From assembly GCA_007570785.1 (NCBI GenBank), contig ML664199.1, positions 22,426,748 through 22,490,747 of the forward strand: DNA of 64,000 bases, given 5' to 3'. Source of the DNA: Antilocapra americana (Eukaryota; Chordata; Mammalia; Artiodactyla; Antilocapridae). Made by a program: the position numbers and the translations under genes. Below the pieces are notes generated by a model. The model had not been told where the DNA came from, did not search any database, and saw nothing but the letters and a program-made list of their open reading frames with translations. Shown piece after piece: positions 35,348 through 47,650 of this stretch; position 1 is the first letter of the stretch, and the number at the start of each line of letters is the position of its first letter.

Positions 35348-36544
35348 GCAAAGAGTGAGCAACGAGCCAGACAGTGGAGCGCAGCCCACCGTGGTTTATA
35401 TATGAGGAGGCTGGAGACAGAAAGCAGCAGGTGAGGAGTCAGAAGGTCTGTCTCCATTTTAGTCCACTCTGCTCTGCTTCCTGCCTGCTCAATTCCCAGT
35501 TTCCTGCCACTAGCAAAAGCTGAAGAAGGTATAAACCCCTGAAAAGGAACAAATGCACTTGAAGCACTTGGGAGAACACTGCCCACATTATAGGAGCATA
35601 ATCCTGGGACCAGCAGCCTTTTTCCAACATTTGCATGAAATTGACTGAAGGTACCAAACAAGAATCTGGATTTCAAGAGCCTGACAGATTTGCTCAGCTA
35701 TTCTCAGCCAATGACACAGCTTTTCTCCCTAAAGTTTGAGATATACTTCCTTATTAGACTTTTAAAAAAATGAAAGAAATGGTACAAATGGAGAGAGGGA
35801 GGGAGATGAGAACAGAAAATGATTGCACATTGAAATAAATGTGCTACTTGAGAAAATTATAAGTGCCTAAAAACAGGAGTTTATAATGAAAGTGCTTTCT
35901 CAAGCATAACTATAGCATCACTATTCCAATGCAAAGATACAATAAACTAACTCCTTAGATTTAATAAGATGGGTGGTATATTAAATAAATGCCAACTGAT
36001 TATTAAAGATCTTTTTATTGAGGATTTACAGCTATGTCATCAAATAACTGAGCAGTATTCAGGTATAATAAGACCCACATGAGAAATTTAATTTAAAGTA
36101 GTGCAAAGAACCAAAAACACTATTACAAACAGACCATGAAAACTTAGAAAATAGATAAGTTAAGAGGCAAAAAACATCCCATCAAATTATTGTCAATAGT
36201 GGGGGCTGAGGCAATGAGGGAGGACAAAATATCATTTACATATGAGTCAACTAAATAGCTATTCCAAAGCGCTACAGCATGACAGAAAGGCACAGTCTGC
36301 AGATAGGTGTCCCCCCAACCCCCCACCCCAGGGGCTGATCTGGCCTGCCTTTTTTTCCTTTGGAAAGAAAATTAACTTTTTCAGTGTGAATTTTCTGTAG
36401 TGAAGAAACCCTAGAGTTTCTTAGACAATGATTCTGTCTTCCAAAGTAAAAATGAACTTTAACAAAGCAAATAGCTTATATCTCTACCGCAGACCTCAGG
36501 CTCCTGAGGGAGCTGGACAAAGCAAGAGGGAAAGGAATAGAGGG
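35348..36544. other. No gene recognised
   Basis: Single-copy-looking, becoming AT-rich after 35760. A C-run lies at 36310-36330. No feature beyond that. Confidence 0.45.
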
Positions 36545-36695
36545 CTAGGCAGGGCAGGGTGGGATGGAAGGAGAGAGGAGGAGGAGGAGGAAGTGGAGTA
36601 GCAGAGGCAGTGGAACATGGAGAAAGAAGGAGGGAGGTGGGGAGGGAGGAGCGAGAAAGAGAGGGAGGAGGAAGCTGGGGGGAGATGGAGAGGCA
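36545..36695 (+). repeat. Polypurine GA-rich tract
   Basis: About 150 bases almost entirely purine on the plus strand ('gaggaggaggaggaag', 'gggaggtggggaggg'). The several frames of 60-83 codons on both strands here are compositional artefacts. Triplex (H-DNA) potential is inferred. Confidence 0.9.
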
Positions 36696-39600
36696 GCACG
36701 TGTGGAGGGAAGGGGAGCTAAGATACTTGCCGAAGGGTCAGAAAACTGAGATCTCTTTCGAGGCTTATGTTTCGAACACTGAATAAGGTACTTCAAAATT
36801 TAGGCTTCACCAGTTTCCTCCCAAGTCAAATGAAAGAGCTGAGCTAGAAGACCACCAAATTCCCAGTGAATTCCATCCTTCCTTCTATTTTCAAGGCCAG
36901 TCCTTGGGCCCTTTGGTAAGGTTCCCTGGAGCAACAAAACCTTGCGAAGTAACCAAAGCTTCTTGTAGTAGGGAGAGGGAGACTGAGACTCAGAAGGAGC
37001 AAGGAGAAAGTTGCCAGAGTAGTCATTACCCCCTCTTGGTTCACACGGCCCTTGGGGATTTTCTGAAGCACTCTCATGGTTGGCATCATGTACTCCTCGT
37101 TAGGTGGGCAAGGGAAGTACTGTTAGCTCCACTGCACAGAGAAGGCAGCTGAGCTCAGGACTTGCATGCCGGCTCACTCATGGGTGGCCGGACCCCTCCA
37201 CAATTCAGTGTCAGGCTGGTGGGTGGGTGGGGTGGGTACCTCACATGAACAAGCAGAACTCTCCAAGTCAGGAAGTCTGACCACGTGCTCAGGCGACCAC
37301 GTGCTCAGGCAGGTGGATAAGGACACAGCTTCCCAACCCAGCCGCCACTCACCTTTCGCCCACAAGAGGCCAAGGGGATGTTATGGACAGTATGGAAAAA
37401 AGAGCCCCGACATGGCACTATTGACAAACGACTCCATTTAGAGTCTACATTTTAGACACCTTGTTCTTAGTCACAAGTGACACGTAATTTATCCCTAAAC
37501 AACCAGCCTTTATACCTTTGGTACCTGAGGCTTTAGGTTAAGACATGTGGATGTCCCTCATATATCTGATCTCCTTCAGGACTTGTCGGCGTCCCCGCCC
37601 CCCAGGAACCACCCAGGGGTAACAAGCCTACTTCCTTTCCCTCCAAAAAGACTTCACTAAAAGCACAGGAATTATCCCTAAGATATTCAAAGCAATTCCT
37701 CACACAGGTAGGAAAGAAGTCACCTAAGCTATGAACAAAAGAGGGAGCAGAAAATTACCCAAAGAAAATGAAGAAGGGGAAACGAGTATTTCTGTCTCCT
37801 CCACCCCTCCTATATCACGGGCTGGGATCCTGGTCGTTTATACTGCAGAGGGACATCCGTCACCACTAATCAATACACGGGGTGTTAGTCATGGATGATA
37901 AATTTGAAAGGGATTATAACTGTAAACAGTGATCAATAGAGACTTGCTGGAGGAGACAGAGAGGAAAAAACAACCTGAAAATGTTACATGGTTAATAAAG
38001 TAAGGGTGGAGGAGGGTCAGTCTTAAACAAAACTCCAAGGGACCTACCCTGTTCTAGCTCCTTCTCTTAAGGGAGGTGGTATGGAAGGGAGAGTAGATAA
38101 ATAACCCTCCTCCAGACTTCTTTGCAAGGCTATTGCTACTAAAAGAGTACATTATTAATTTACAGCATATTTGTTGATCCTACTGGTTGGAAGGCACATT
38201 CGCTATTAGCATTTGGTTGAAGATATGTTCCTGGATCAGAGCTAGCATCACATAAAGCCCCCAGAGTATAGTGTGCCCTTTCCCCACTCCCAACCCACCC
38301 CCATCCTCTTCCCTCCCTCCTGTCTCTCCTCTTCTGTTCTCCTCTGATTTCACCCCCAGCACATGACCGAGCAGTGCATTCACAAGCATGACATCCCTCT
38401 CTGCAAACAAATATACCCTGAAACCAAGCAAAAGGGAAAAAAAAATGCAGGGAGCCTCCGCTGCTCACCCATAGATGAATGGAACTATCCGTCTTGTCAC
38501 CAGGGGTCGGAGTGAGAGGTTACTCCAAGTCTATACCTTAGCTTCTCTGCTGACGTTTGCAAGGAACTTCCTTAAAAATAAAACAAAATAAAGAGTGAAA
38601 AAAAGAATCCTGCCACATCAAGCACTTAGCCAGTCCCTCTAGAACCCTTTCCAGCTCATGTCTTCTCACCACCTTTGGAGTCGCAGCTCCAGGCCTGACA
38701 TATAAATTTTTTTTCCACTGACCTTTTAGTGTCCTTTCTGCCAGAGTGTGTAAACCATAAGCTGATATATGAAGGCAATTTTTAGTGGTGCCACTTGTAT
38801 CTGAGTGATTGCACACACTTTACGTTCCTGGCCTGCCACCCCTTCCACCTTTAGAAGATCTCTCTATTTTCTTTTAAGGGAACCGCAACAAAGGTGAAAG
38901 CAAGTTTAACTGCTTCAAGACTCTGATGGCCAGAAGCACCTGTTTGCAGGATTCATAACTGGCTAGGTCCATCTTCAAAGCTGGAGTCTTTCTTTACTGC
39001 TCTGGGGGTCAGCAGGGCAGGGGCAGTGGGGAAGAGAGGTTACAGGGGCACCTTGTCCCTCCATCCCGCAGCCACAACCAAGACTCACAGGCATCAAAAC
39101 TCCAAGCCTTGCTGAAGACTCAGAGGACATAGTCATTGTCTCCATCAGTCCCGATAGCCTGGGCCTCTAGGGACTTCCTGCCAGCTGGGTTGGAGGCTAC
39201 AGAAAAGGTGCAGCATCCATACCACCCCAGGATAGCCCCTGTCCTTGTTCTTACGGTAGCTCACAAGGGCTCAGGCATCAAAGAAAGAAGTAAGAGGACC
39301 CCACCAGGTGATAAGGAGCACATGATGAGGGAGGAAGTAGAAAAGAGAGTAGGACTGAGTTTGATGAAGTGAGTCCTGTCTAATAACATCCTCCATGTAA
39401 GAGCAGCATGGGTGAGTGAGTCCTGCAATGGGAATGCAGCTCCAAGTGGAGCCACTTCGAGACCACTCTGCCACCAAGCCTTTATTGCCCTTCTATTGCC
39501 AACTTTGGAGGATCAGAGTTCAATTTCACTAAGCAGTCCCTTTCACTGAAACCTGTCTCCAGAAGGCTGAATAAGAATGCCTGCCCACCTCAGGTAAGAC

Positions 39601-41336
39601 CCATGTTCACTCCCAGACATTAGGCCCCGATTATACCAAGAGTCTACAAACGTCTAGGCAGCTGATGAAGATGCTCTTCCCTGAAATTCCTGATGACTTA
39701 GACTCTCACTGGGCTTCTCACCTTAAGTCCATGTCCTTGCCTGTGTGTTTAACCACCTGTGGGCAGATCACAGTAATTTCCTACTAACAATAAGACCCTA
39801 AGGTTAAAAAACTTTCCTAACACATTATTTAAAATTCTAGCTTAAATTTCTCCCTCAAACTCTTTAAATTTGAGTGATAAAGAAAGCAAGGGAATACAGC
39901 TAGTGTCTGGGAATTGCCAAATCTGAGGAACATTTGATTTTTGCCACTGGCCACAGAGAAAAAGACTACTGAAACACAACAGAGATATGTGGCAACTGTA
40001 AGTTAGTATAAGGCTGTATCTCCCCCACGATGTCCTTGGGAAGATGCTCAAAACCTGAGCATGTATTCGAGAGTATTTTGAGTATGTAAAAATCCTCCAT
40101 TACAGATGTGGCAGCTGAGAAAAGGCTGAGAAGTTAGGGATCAACCAATGACCAAAACAGCACAGGAGAAGTGGATGGAAAAGGATGTAGGCAAGTGGCT
40201 CATAGACCTCTGTGTTATGCCAGACCCTGGGGAGGGGAGGGGCGCTCCAAAGAAAGACCCATCAAGCATCTTCTACCAGGACCCTAGCCTGAGTACCTAT
40301 TGCAGGAAAAGTGACCGAGTTCTATCTACCATAGGGTCATCTGGTGGTGACCACAGAGCTGGAAAGCCCAGAACATTCCACAGAAAAGAAGTGCTGGGAG
40401 CCACAGCCTCCATCTCCTTCCTGGCTAAAACACCACCTTGATTGAGGTTTCTAGCTCCAAGGGCTATTGAGGACATGGCCAGGGATAACCACACTTGCCA
40501 AGGACCAAGAACTCCAGGATAGCAGCAGTACCTCTGGGGGTTTGAGCTTAGGCAACTTCCTCTTCATAAAATAGTGACAAGACTTTGAGAAGTACTCCAG
40601 TGAGAATATCAGGGAATAGCAATGGTGGCAGCCCACAGTTGTCAACCTTCAAATCCACTGATGTTTTTCTGCACCACATGCCACTTCTCAAATAATCTGC
40701 CGTATTCAGCCTTTCTCAAACAGAATAGATGGGACTCAGAGGTTAGAAAGGGGAAAAGATGCTCTGTCCTCTTGAATTCTGGACTCAAATTCTTTTGGAC
40801 TGTTAAGAATACTGTACTGCAGAGTGGCCAATAGCACAGGGTGAGATTGAGGACGGTCAGGAAAACTAAAAGACATTTAAAAAATGTCAACTGATGAACA
40901 GAGTTGTGCCAAAATTAACTGGAAGATATAGCCTGTGACTTCTTCTTGAAGTCTTGAGCCTGTCTTCTCAGGCTCCCATCTATCAGAGTAATGGTTTTGT
41001 GCCCTCACTCTCGCCCATGTGGTGAATCTGACAGTCCTTCCTGCCCATCTCCTCATTTGGCAGACGGAGAAAGGATGAAGAAGAAACTGCTCACAGAAGG
41101 TCTGTCCTCAGAGAAGTTCAGAGGGAAGACGGAGTTTCCAGTGGCACCCCATTCCATTGCTTCCTGAGGTAAGGGGTGGTATCAAGGATGCCAGAGGCTT
41201 TTTCTAGGTGCTTTTCACAGTTCGAATAAAAACAGGGTGATATCAAAGCAGGAGTTCAAAAGCACCTTGTCCCAGAAGCAAAAACTTTCATTACTAATCA
41301 CTCAAAAGTGGAAAATCAGCAAAGACTGCTTGTTTC
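36696..41336. other. Long repeat-poor stretch, no supported gene
   Basis: About 4.6 kb with no interspersed repeat that I recognise. It holds a tandem 16-mer with two E-boxes at 37279-37310. Open frames reach 102 codons (38160-38468, minus) without domains. No CpG island, although 37150-37650 is locally richer in G+C. Confidence 0.5.
37279..37310. promoter_or_regulatory. Tandem 16-mer with two CACGTG E-boxes (candidate)
   Basis: The unit 'gaccacgtgctcaggc' occurs twice without spacing. Each copy carries a palindromic CACGTG (37282-37287 and 37298-37303), the site class bound by USF, MYC/MAX and MiT/TFE factors. A role is inferred only from the motif. Confidence 0.4.
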
Positions 41337-41348
41337 AAAAATCAGTTC

Positions 41349-41948
41349 ATTACCATCTTTCTAAATTCCATATATATGTGTTAGTATACTGTATTGTTGT
41401 TTTTCCTTCTGGCTTACTTCACTCTGTATAATAGGCTCCAGTTTCATCCACCTCAAATGTATTCCTTTTAATGGCTGAGTAATATTCCATTGTGTATATG
41501 TACCACAGCTTTATTATCCATTCATCTGTTGATGGACATCTAGGTTGTTTCCATGTCCCGGCTATACTAACACATATATATGGAATTTAGAAAGATGGTA
41601 ATGATAACCCTGTATGCGAGACACCAAAAGAAACGCAGATGTATAGAACAGTCTTTTGGACTCTATGGGAGAGGGCAAGGGTGGGATGATATGGGAGAAC
41701 GGCATTGAAACATGTATATTATCATGTGTGAAATCAATCGCCAGCCCAGGTTTGATGCTTGATACAGGGTGCTCAGGGCTGGTGCACCGGGATGACCCAG
41801 AAAGATGGAATCGGGAGGGAGGTGGTAAGGGGGTTCTGGAAGGGGAACACATGTATACCCATGGCAGATTCATGTCAATGTATGGCAAAACCAACACGAT
41901 AACATAAAGAAAATTAAAAAATAAAAAATACAGGGAGTAAAAATAAAA
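41349..41948 (+). mobile_element. L1-BT insertion with 5' inversion
   Basis: 41349 to about 41566 is the end of L1 ORF2 in antisense ('ggcttacttcactctgtata', 'gctgagtaatattccattgt', 'ggttgtttccatgtcc'). From about 41567 to 41948 is sense L1-BT 3' UTR ('ggaatttagaaagatggt', 'ccctgtatgcgagacacc', 'tatggcaaaaccaacac') with an A-rich tail. Target-site duplication 'aaaaatcagttc' is exact at 41337-41348 and 41949-41960, so both parts arrived together. This is the twin-priming signature. A 134-codon minus-strand frame here is an artefact. Confidence 0.95.
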
Positions 41949-41960
41949 AAAAATCAGTTC

Positions 41961-42620
41961 CTTCATTCATGCATTTTTTCATTCATTTGTTCATTCATTC
42001 ACTTATTCATTCATGACCTATTTACTGAGCCCTGCTTTATGAAGGGTACTATGCTAAGATTAAAATAAACATGGTCCCCACCCTATGGAGCTGACAGTTC
42101 TACAAGGAAGTTAGACATTATTCTCAGAAATGCACAAGAAAATGTGAAATTACTACATATCTCTCCCTGTGGCAGGAGAGGGCATGGCAAGGTTGCTGGT
42201 ATAGATGGAGGGCAGAGAGAGGGTGAGATGCGAGACAAAGCTGGAGACACAGGCAGAGCCCTGACCATGCATGTGTGGAGTATCTTAAAGATTGGGGTCT
42301 TTACCCTAAAACCAGTGGGAAGCCACTGAGGAGTTTTTTCATTCATAGAGGAAGTGACACACCAGAGCTGCAGTTCAAAAACCTCCTGCTGGTTTGTATG
42401 TGAAGAAGGAGTTTGAATAAGACTAGAATGAAAGAGGAGAGCCAGTAAGGGGATGGTCTGCCTGCTCCAACAAGATTATGGTGACTTGGATCAGGGTATT
42501 CAAATGATGGCAGAGCCAAGTGGACTGACTCAGATGATTTAGGCGGTAATGCAACATATCTGGTTGCACTGGAATGATTATGGAAGATGAGGGAAGTAAA
42601 GGTAATTAGGAATAACCTGT
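41961..42620 (-). repeat. L2 LINE fragment
   Basis: A TTCA-repeat tail, then 'gacctatttactgagccctg', 'catggtccccaccctatgga' and 'gctgacagttctacaagg'. Further right come 'accagtgggaagccactgag' and 'attatggtgacttggatcag'. These are typical antisense L2 3'-region blocks. The inner part (after 42300) is less certain. The L1-BT landed at its tail. Confidence 0.65.
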
Positions 42621-43324
42621 AGCTTTCAAGCCAATGCGAGCAAACTATTTCTCCTAGAAAGCAGAAGTATGAAGCCCTCTGTCACAGGCATATGAATTAT
42701 TTTAGGTAGAGAGCCCTGTTGCTGGAAAGCAATGGAAAGGGCTAGAGGGATGTGCTGGGGACCTACCTAGAAAGTCACATCCTCTCAAGGATGGCCAGAA
42801 GCCCCACAAATCCATGCACAGCCTGTTCTCCCCACACCACTCTCTTCTCCCCTCTCTGAATCACTAGTGCACATCAGACAGCTTGGCACAAAGTAAATGC
42901 CCCCATCTTAAGAGAGAAGGAGAAGTCAGAAGACCAGTTCCACCAGGATTTATAGGTTTGCCCTTCAATAAGACTCGCAACCTCCATGCTCCTCAATTTG
43001 AGGGCAATAAACTAGATTCATGGTTTCTGGTGCTTCTCAGAAACCAAGTTTTGTGGAGCATCTACACAGCCACTGGGGTTTGCATCCCAACATACACATT
43101 CCTCCACTTCACTCCATCCCAAACCACCAAATCCTTATATTTCTTTTTGGTGTGTTTGCCTGATGGATTCTTATAAAGGCAGTTGCTTTCCTTTGGGGGA
43201 GAAAAAAAAAAATTTCTCAGCAAAAATAAGAAAATACTGGTACCCAAGACAGGCCTCAGATCTCTGAACAGAACAGAGATTCTACTTGGGGTTCCTAAAT
43301 GGTAAGGACAGTAAACATCAGAAG
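42621..43324. other. No gene or repeat recognised
   Basis: Single-copy-looking. 97-codon frames on opposite strands (42883-43176 and 43062-43355) overlap and have no domain. Confidence 0.45.
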
Positions 43325-43354
43325 GAGAATCTCCTAGGTGCTGGCTCTCTACCA

Positions 43355-43574
43355 CGAAGTAGGGGCTTCCCTGGTGGTTCAGGCAGTAAAGAATCTGCCT
43401 GCCAAAGCAGGAGGCCCAAGTTCAATCCTTGGAACAGGAAGATCCCCTGCAGAAGGGAACGGCTACCCACTCCAAAATTCCTTCCTGGAGAACTCCATAG
43501 ACAGAAGAGCCTGGCAGGCTACAGTCCATGGGGTCGCAAAGAGTCGGACACAACTGAGCAACTAAATCTGAAAA
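43355..43574 (+). repeat. Bov-tA SINE
   Basis: Head 'ggggcttccctggtggttc', B-box region 'aagttcaatccttgg', body 'gaacggctacccactcc', 'cagtccatggggtcgc', 'agagtcggacacaactgag'. It lies between a 30-base imperfect direct repeat at 43325-43354 and 43575-43604 (3 mismatches), much longer than the usual target-site duplication. Confidence 0.93.
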
Positions 43575-43604
43575 GAGAATCTCCTAGATGATGGCTCTCC
43601 ACCA

Positions 43605-45195
43605 AAGGGGATTAAAACACACACACACACCTCCAAGTTTCAAGCAGCTGCCACAGCATCATTTCCCTCAGGAAAAATGACTCCCTACTGTCTGCTTTCC
43701 ATGACCTTCCAGATGCCACCACACCTCACTCTTCAGGTCTCCCTCAGGCCCTTCCATGGCCCAGTGAGGTAAAGGAGACGTAGTTCAGATAAACTGTAGT
43801 CTTCTTCTGCCCCTCCCTCCGTGGCCCACTGTCTCATCTCCCCAGCTTCTCTATTTTTTAGGAGAAAGGTTTCATTACTGAGCGCAGCCAGGAGTCAGAA
43901 GAGCCCTTGATTGATGCTGTCAGTCAGATGAAGAGCTCTTGTGGCAGAAACTGTCTTTTCTTCATTAAGTTTGAAAACATGCCCACAGGCTAGTCTGTGA
44001 TCTGCTCATCAATAAATGGAAATATACTGAGAGACCCAAATTCATGCCAGGCTTTGGTCAAGAAAGGATATACCCCTTGTCAATTTGCTGCCTCAAGTAA
44101 GAATTCCTAAAATCCCCTGTCTTCCCTCACCTCAGCCCGAGGTCTGAGAGGCCGGAGGAGAGAGACGTCAGTTTTGATGTGAGGCTCTCCTTGAGATGTG
44201 ACATCCCTGTAACTGCCTCCCATCTGGGGGACAGAAAGGGCTCCCATCTCTGATTCTTTCCAGGACCATCTGGGGAATGGGTCCTGGAAGAGGGGATGCT
44301 GGCAGAGCTCTGAGTACGTCACCAAGTGACTCAGACCTGAGGCATCTCCTCAGCACAGCCTCCAGGGACTCCAGGAAGGCTCAAGATAGCAAGGATTGGG
44401 TTTACCAGGATGCCCAATGTCCGTACAAGAATGCAGGATAAGAGGCAAGGACTGCTAACGGGCTAGTATAGAATGAAGAGAGAAGGGAAGCAAAAAAGGG
44501 AGTGGAGGGGAGGAAAGAAAATACTGCTCAGAAAAGCCAAGCAGGACGTCCCTTACCCTGCCTTAGGAAATAAAATTAAAAAGAGCTCTACTTTCTGCCA
44601 TCAAAAGCAAGAGAACAAGAGAGACCAAACATAAAAACAATGACAAAAAGAGCAAGCACCACAACTGCCATCAAGCCAACAGGCATTAGCTTAAGAGCTC
44701 TAACCTGCGGGTTTTTAACAATTAACTTTGAAAGTGATTTGTTCACCAATCCACCTTGATTTCATTATATGGGGTAATGTCAATATTGGCAGGCTTTTCC
44801 TAAAATTCCGGCTGTGCAGAGATAATGCCATCAAGGCTGGGTGCCTGGGCCATGGGGTGAGGAGAGGGGTAGGAGGCTGTTCTCACGTTGTTTGGCTTAT
44901 GATTTTCATTTCTTGCTTTTTTTCCCCCCCTTTCTCATCACCAGACTTTGCTCTTTTCCTTGCCAAGGAGCATTACTTCTCATTGAATTGCAGCCTCTGG
45001 TGGCAGTTTCACAGACAGGCTCAAAAGGCAGTGGTGACTGGCCGTACCCTGAACACGTTACTTCTCAAATTTCTCTCAATTTCATCTAGGAATTTTGAGG
45101 TCTCTGCTGATGTTCATTAAAAAACATTTGATGTCAGGGTTTTGTAAATGTCCCTTATATCATTTTTTTAATAATTTTTAAGAGCCAATCTTCAT
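43605..45195. other. Repeat-poor stretch, no supported gene
   Basis: Apart from a short (CA)n at 43617-43631, no repeat recognised. A 130-codon plus-strand frame at 44728-45120 has no domain I know, and a second frame (44841-45089) runs inside it. The part at 44700-44850 is a candidate conserved element on appearance only. Confidence 0.45.
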
Positions 45196-45560
45196 GCATT
45201 CATTCATTCATTCATTCAACTAATGTGATTGGTCACTCTCCATGTGCCACCATCTCCATCCCCTTGTATGGAGATGAAAGAGGGAAAAATATTTCAAAGC
45301 ATTAATGGGGCACCATGGAACATGGGGAGCATCCTACTAAGATCAGAAGATCCAGGGAAGCCTCCCATATGAGGTGGGACTAGAGGTACATCTGAAAAGA
45401 GTAGGGCATAGCAAGGAAGAGTGTAGGGAGCAGGAAAAGGAGAACGCAGGCAATGGGAAAACCATGTCTAAAGGGCCAGAAGGCAGAGAAGCAGAACATG
45501 ATGTCCTTGAGGAAGTATCATAGGAATAAATTATGTTAATGCAGTACTTACTCTTTGCAA
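45196..45560 (-). repeat. L2 LINE fragment with (CATT)n tail
   Basis: 'cattcattcattcattc' then 'ctccatgtgccaccatctcc', and further 'gaagcctcccatatgagg', 'gagcaggaaaaggagaac', 'gtctaaagggccagaagg'. The block order fits antisense L2. Confidence 0.65.
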
Positions 45561-46289
45561 GACCCCATGGAGCGCTTCCTATATATTATTTCATTTAATG
45601 TTCAGAACAACCCTGGAAGGTATATAGTGTTGTTACTCTTAGATTCAGATACTCCCTCCAGCATTTTATCTAAGGGAATACTTTCTTGTTTCTCTCTAGA
45701 AGTTCCCCTACTCTCATTTAAAAAAAAAAAAAGAGAGAAAATGCATGACTTTTTTTTTAATATAAAGGATACTATTGACTTTGCTTCTACCCAAAATTTA
45801 GTAAAACAGATTAGATTAGCCCTACTGCCTAAGACAACAACAAAAAGCAAACAACATATGTTTTAAAAACTTGTTTTCAAAACACTAGACATCAGACACG
45901 GCAGGTCAGTGATCCCTGAGACATGCTCCTACAATTGGCCCAACTTAACTTCATGGAGAGAATTTCCAGGTCACGGTGGAAGGAGAAGGATCCACACAGA
46001 GCCCCGTGGTCTCCCTGAGCCAAAGACAAAGAGCTGAGAGTCTTGGAGATAATTGAGTTTTCAGGGCAGAGTAATAGAGATGAAAAAGACGTACAGAAAG
46101 AGAATTCTGGAAATCTGAAGAAGTTTTGGCCCTCTATTGTTAAGCTGAGTATTGATCAGCTAAAGTGTACAAGGAAACTATCCAAGACTGGGGCTGTGAG
46201 GGGCTGTGGGGGTGGGCAAAATGGGGCCAGCAGGGGGAGATCATTAGAAAGAATTAGAGTTGAAAAGAAACAGCAGTCCCTTCCACCAG
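45561..46289. other. No gene recognised; A-run at 45720-45733
   Basis: Unassigned. A 103-codon plus-strand frame at 45555-45866 crosses the A-run and a T-run and has no domain. The right part (after about 46040) may be the start of the HAL1 that follows. Confidence 0.4.
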
Positions 46290-47650
46290 CCAGAGTGCAA
46301 AAACCTAATAATTGTACAAAGAAGAATTTTGCTTTAGTAGCAGGGAAAATTAGCCCTAGACTACACTACTCTAGTCCTGCCTAATAAAGCATAGAAACAA
46401 GATGTGAAGGCTCAAACTATTCTCAAGTAGTTTAATAATGCCTCAGAAAATAGAGCTCATAAATATTTAAGGATATACTAAAATATATAACACCAAACAA
46501 GATAAAACTCTCAGTATCTAGTATCCAACTCAAAATGACCAGGCATGCAAAGAAGCAGAAAAATATAACCATAGTTTAGAAGAAGAATAAATTAAAATGG
46601 ACTCAGAATTGATACTTACAATATAAATCATAGGCAAGGACATTAAAACAATTGTTGAAACTATATTCCATATGTTCAAGAAGGTAAAGGAATGATTTAG
46701 CTTGTTAATTGAGACACAAGAGGTATAGACAAGGCTCAAATCTAACTTTTAAACATAAAAACTGAGATAAAATACATACCAGATTAGATTGAGAACAGGT
46801 TAGCCACTGCAAAGGAGAGCATTGGTAAACTTGAAAATATAGCAGTGGAAGCTTTCCAAAATGGAAAAAAAGAAAAGAAAAGAACCTGTGAACTGGAAGA
46901 CAATTATAAAAGGATGAATATTCATGTTATTTAAATCTCTGGAAGGGAGAAGGACATAAAATAATATTTTAAAAGAATATTGGCTGAAAAATATCCAAAT
47001 TTGATCAACATTATAAACCACATAACCAAGAAGCTCAATGAACTCCAAGCACAAGAAACATGAGGAAAACCACACTAAGTCACATCAATCTTAAAAGCAG
47101 CCAGGGTGGGGAAAACACATTACATACTGAAGAACAAAGATAAAAAGTTGAAACAGATTTTCCCTTGGAAGTGATGCAAACTAGAACACAATGGAGTGAA
47201 TGGTGAAAAATTGTCAACATATAATTCTTTACCTAGTGAAAATAAATATTTGTTTCAGACATTCAAAAGGTAAAAGAATTTATTATGAGTCAATTTGCAT
47301 TATAAAAATATTAAAAGAACTACTTCAAGCAGAAGGAAAATGATAGCAGATGTAAATCTGAAGCTACACAAAGAAATGAAGAGTACTAGAAATATTGACT
47401 AAATGGGTAAAAATATACTTTTAAACATATTATTTAAGTTACTTTAAAAGATAATTGACAATTTAACAAAAAGTAAGCACTTTCTTAGATCTATACCTTA
47501 CACAAAAATAAAATTTATAACAACAGTAGCACAAGTACCAGGAGGAAAGAAATTGAAGTACACCACTATAAAGTTTTTGTACTATACCTAAAGTGGTATA
47601 ATGATACTTAAAGGTAGATTGTAATGAATCATCATGTGTACTAGAATCTG
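46290..47650 (+). mobile_element. HAL1 / L1M ORF1-side fragment
   Basis: Sense HAL1-like text in order: 'ggctcaaactattctcaagt', 'ccaggcatgcaaagaagcag', 'aaggacattaaaacaattgt', 'ccatatgttcaagaaggta', 'accaagaagctcaatgaact', 'gaagctacacaaagaaatga'. HAL1 is an L1-derived element with ORF1 only; an L1M with the same ORF1 cannot be ruled out. Frames are destroyed. Confidence 0.78.

Noticed and set aside
35089..35676. 195-codon minus-strand open frame, the longest in the window
   Set aside because: Its middle part is antisense Bov-tA (35150-35347), which tends to stay open and gives the recurring 'GIKPRSPALQADSL' type peptide. The rest has no domain.
36496..36796. Several Ser/Pro-rich and Gly/Arg/Glu-rich frames
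   Set aside because: Compositional products of the polypurine tract on both strands.
37150..37650. Possible CpG island
   Set aside because: G+C is raised but CpG dinucleotides are few and scattered; no promoter-like length.
41562..41966. 134-codon minus-strand frame
   Set aside because: Lies on the wrong strand of the L1-BT 3' UTR and crosses its A-rich tail.
44728..45120. 130-codon plus-strand frame
   Set aside because: No domain, no start context of note, and length within chance expectation for the window.
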